Shown here piece by piece: positions 62,385 to 64,000 of a DNA stretch of 64,000 nucleotides; within the stretch, counting starts at the first letter, position 1; every line of letters starts with the position of its first letter. Source of the stretch: Herbaspirillum sp. GW103 (GTDB taxonomy: Bacteria; Pseudomonadota; Gammaproteobacteria; Burkholderiales; Burkholderiaceae_D); assembly GCF_000261365.1 (NCBI RefSeq), contig NZ_AJVC01000003.1, forward strand, positions 124,001 to 188,000, in the 5' to 3' direction. The notes under the pieces are model-generated. The model was not told the DNA's origin. It worked only from the letters and a program-made list of their open reading frames with translations, and searched no databases. The position numbers and the translations under genes were made by a program.

Positions 62385-63470
62385 ATGAAGAAGTTAATGA
62401 TGGCCGCAGTGGCTTCCTGCCTGTCGGCAGGTGCCTTTGCGCAGAGCAGCGTGACCATCTACGGCAGCCTTGATGCTGGCGTAGCCTATATCAACAACCT
62501 CAATGGCGGCTCGGTATCGCGCCTGGACCAGGGCACCATGCAGCCGGACCGCATCGGTTTTCGCGGGACCGAGGATCTGGGTGGCAACCTGAAGGCCATC
62601 TTCCAGCTCGAAGCGGGCTTCTACACCGATACCGGTGCCACGCCCAATTCGTCCAAGCTGTTCAACCGCTACAGCACCATCGGCCTGTCCGGTGACTTTG
62701 GCGCGGTGACCCTGGGCCACATGCCCGACGTGGTATTCGACTATGTGGGCAAGCTCTCCAACGGTTTCCAGCTGACCAACTGGTACCTGTTCCATCCGGG
62801 CAATCTGGATAGCCTGGCCAACACCTACCAGTTCGACAATGCGGTGCGCTATACCTCGCCGACCCTGGGCGGATTCCAGGGAAGCCTGATGTACGGCTTT
62901 GGCGAAGTGGCGGGTGACAGCAGCAATGGTCGCAATGTCAGTGCCGGCGGCACCTACACCAATGGTCCGTTGCGCGCGGCGCTGGCCTATTCCAAGCTGA
63001 ACAACCGCGCTGCCGGTTTTGCCGGGACCTTCCTCACCAGCGTGGGGCTGGGCAATGCGGCGACGGTCTTCAACAGTCTGACCACGACGGCCGCCGGCCT
63101 GGGCTACACCATCGGCAGCGTCCGCCTGAACACGTCCTACACCCAGGTCAAGCTGGCCCTGCCCAGCGGTGCCACGCCCAAGCAGAAGAACCTGGATCTG
63201 GGGGCGGCCTGGCGCTATGCGACGCTCGACACCATCAACTTCGGCTACGGACTCTCCAAGCTGGAAGGCGCGCGCTGGAACACCTTGAGCCTGTCGCACG
63301 TGCATGAGTTCTCCAAGCGTACCCAGTGGTATGTGCAGGCGGCTTACCAGCGTGCCGGCGGCGATGCGCGCTTTGCCGTCATGAACGGTACCGGTGCAGG
63401 TGGCGCCACCGGCGTCTCCGGTGGGCGCAGTCAGCTGGTGACCACCATCGGCATGCACCACTCGTTCTGA
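62385..63470 (+). CDS. Outer-membrane porin, betaproteobacterial OmpC-like
   Basis: This 361-residue porin has a signal peptide (MKKLMMAAVASCLSAGAFA, cleaved before QSS) and the first strand SSVTIYGSLDAGVAY typical of Burkholderiales general porins. The C-terminal strand ends in Phe (GMHHSF), the outer-membrane assembly signal. It is trimeric in relatives. GGGGAG precedes ATG 62385. It follows the aromatic operon after a terminator and has its own gap of about 200 bases; it may provide substrate entry but is probably separately expressed. Confidence 0.92.
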   Translation: MKKLMMAAVASCLSAGAFAQSSVTIYGSLDAGVAYINNLNGGSVSRLDQGTMQPDRIGFRGTEDLGGNLKAIFQLEAGFYTDTGATPNSSKLFNRYSTIGLSGDFGAVTLGHMPDVVFDYVGKLSNGFQLTNWYLFHPGNLDSLANTYQFDNAVRYTSPTLGGFQGSLMYGFGEVAGDSSNGRNVSAGGTYTNGPLRAALAYSKLNNRAAGFAGTFLTSVGLGNAATVFNSLTTTAAGLGYTIGSVRLNTSYTQVKLALPSGATPKQKNLDLGAAWRYATLDTINFGYGLSKLEGARWNTLSLSHVHEFSKRTQWYVQAAYQRAGGDARFAVMNGTGAGGATGVSGGRSQLVTTIGMHHSF

Positions 63471-63589
63471 AGATCTGAGGATCTGAGGTTCGCATGAGGT
63501 CCTCTTGCGAGGGCCAGCTTTACCTTCTGTGAACAGTCTTGTCTTGCGTGCGCCCATTCTGGAGCGGATGGGCGCTTCGTAGTGCCTTG

Positions 63590-63620
63590 GGCGGGGAAGT
63601 GCTCTTCTCCGCCTTTTTTT
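63590..63620 (+). terminator. Intrinsic terminator after the porin gene
   Basis: GGCGGGGAAG (63590-63599) pairs with CTTCTCCGCC (63604-63613), with one mismatch, followed by seven T. A second hairpin, GCGCCCAT with ATGGGCGC, lies just upstream at about 63550-63575. Confidence 0.85.
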
Positions 63621-63692
63621 GTCCAGACCGAATTCATTGCCGGGCGGCATCCTTGCAGGTCCGCCGGCATTCTTGCGTTGCGGAGAAACTTC

Positions 63693-64000
63693 ATGATTGC
63701 ACAACTGAAACTGGGCGCGCGCCTGGCGCTGGGCTTCGGCCTGGTGCTGGCGCTGCTGGCGGGCATCACGGCCCTGGCCATCGCCAGTCTGTCCACCTTG
63801 CACCAGGATACGCGCCGGATCGTCGAGGACCGGTATCCGCAGGTCCTGCTGGCCAATGACGTGCTCCTGCGCATCAGCGAAAACGCCAGCGCCATGCGCA
63901 ACCTGCTGCTGCTGGATGACCATCAGAAACTGACCGAGGAGATTGCGCGCATCGCCAGCGGCGAAGCGGCCATCACGGCCACGCTGGACCAGCTGCAGGC
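63693..64000 (+). CDS. Methyl-accepting chemotaxis protein, N-terminal fragment
   Basis: The gene runs off the window; about 102 codons are seen. It begins MIAQLKLGARLALGFG, followed by a transmembrane helix (about 8-30) and the start of a four-helix-bundle ligand domain (TRRIVEDRYPQVLLANDVLL and onward). This is the usual N-terminus of betaproteobacterial chemoreceptors and resembles the one at 43785-45413. GGAGAAA precedes ATG 63693. The HAMP and signalling domains are outside the window, so the assignment rests on the N-terminal pattern. Confidence 0.75.
   Translation, partial: MIAQLKLGARLALGFGLVLALLAGITALAIASLSTLHQDTRRIVEDRYPQVLLANDVLLRISENASAMRNLLLLDDHQKLTEEIARIASGEAAITATLDQLQ

Noticed and set aside
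63472..63488. Tandem GATCTGAG duplication after the porin gene
   Set aside because: Only two short copies; compatible with chance and no function suggested.

Overview
The window is a GC-rich betaproteobacterial chromosome segment. Gene content and order point to Oxalobacteraceae, most likely Herbaspirillum or a close relative. Signs are a pyruvate dehydrogenase operon whose E3 subunit carries its own lipoyl domain, an OmpC-type porin with a typical betaproteobacterial signal peptide, lpxO, and many solute-binding-protein transporters. The genus is an inference from overall resemblance; no rRNA or other marker gene is present. I found no rRNA, tRNA, CRISPR array, insertion sequence, phage or replication origin.

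Layout. 1-5.4 kb: end of an SrkA-like kinase, tag, ftsK and an aldehyde dehydrogenase. 5.8-7.2 kb: a YihY/BrkB membrane protein, preceded by five tandem 13-bp repeats. 7.2-10.4 kb: a tightly overlapping minus-strand operon (acyl-CoA dehydrogenase-like, PIG-L deacetylase, NodS-like methyltransferase, family 2 glycosyltransferase). 10.7-13.7 kb: an FdhF/YdeP-type molybdoenzyme and a RelE/Xre toxin-antitoxin pair. 14-19.3 kb, minus strand: diguanylate cyclase, lpxO, dadA, a hypothetical gene and holC. 19.6-21.2 kb: a small AT-richer type VI secretion cargo module (PAAR protein, Tae4-like amidase, three-helix membrane protein). 21.4-33.1 kb: housekeeping genes prlC, folD, gshA and aceE-aceF-lpdA.

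33.2-43.8 kb is a hydantoin/amide catabolic island. A LysR regulator sits beside a divergent racemase and FAD oxidase. Downstream are a DapA-like lyase, an SDR, a D-hydantoinase, an N-carbamoyl-D-amino acid hydrolase and a polar amino acid ABC transporter. Two copies of a TTAAC-N5-GTTAW palindrome, one in the divergent intergenic region and one at the end of lysR just before the catabolic operon, look like the LysR operators.

43.8-45.4 kb is a chemoreceptor. 46.1-62.1 kb is one long plus-strand catabolic operon. It has an SsuABC-like importer, an IclR regulator, a cupin, an alpha/beta hydrolase, two SDRs, a ThDP enzyme, an aspartate-dehydrogenase-like enzyme, an aldehyde dehydrogenase, a double-VOC protein, a NicC-like flavin hydroxylase, a Rieske oxygenase with its reductase, two small proteins and a RidA protein. 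A porin follows. The content suggests uptake, ring hydroxylation and breakdown of a nitrogen-containing aromatic compound whose identity I cannot assign; it is the best candidate here for an undescribed pathway. Two copies of (G/T)TTCATATATGGAAC precede the operon and are likely IclR sites. The window ends inside a second chemoreceptor gene.
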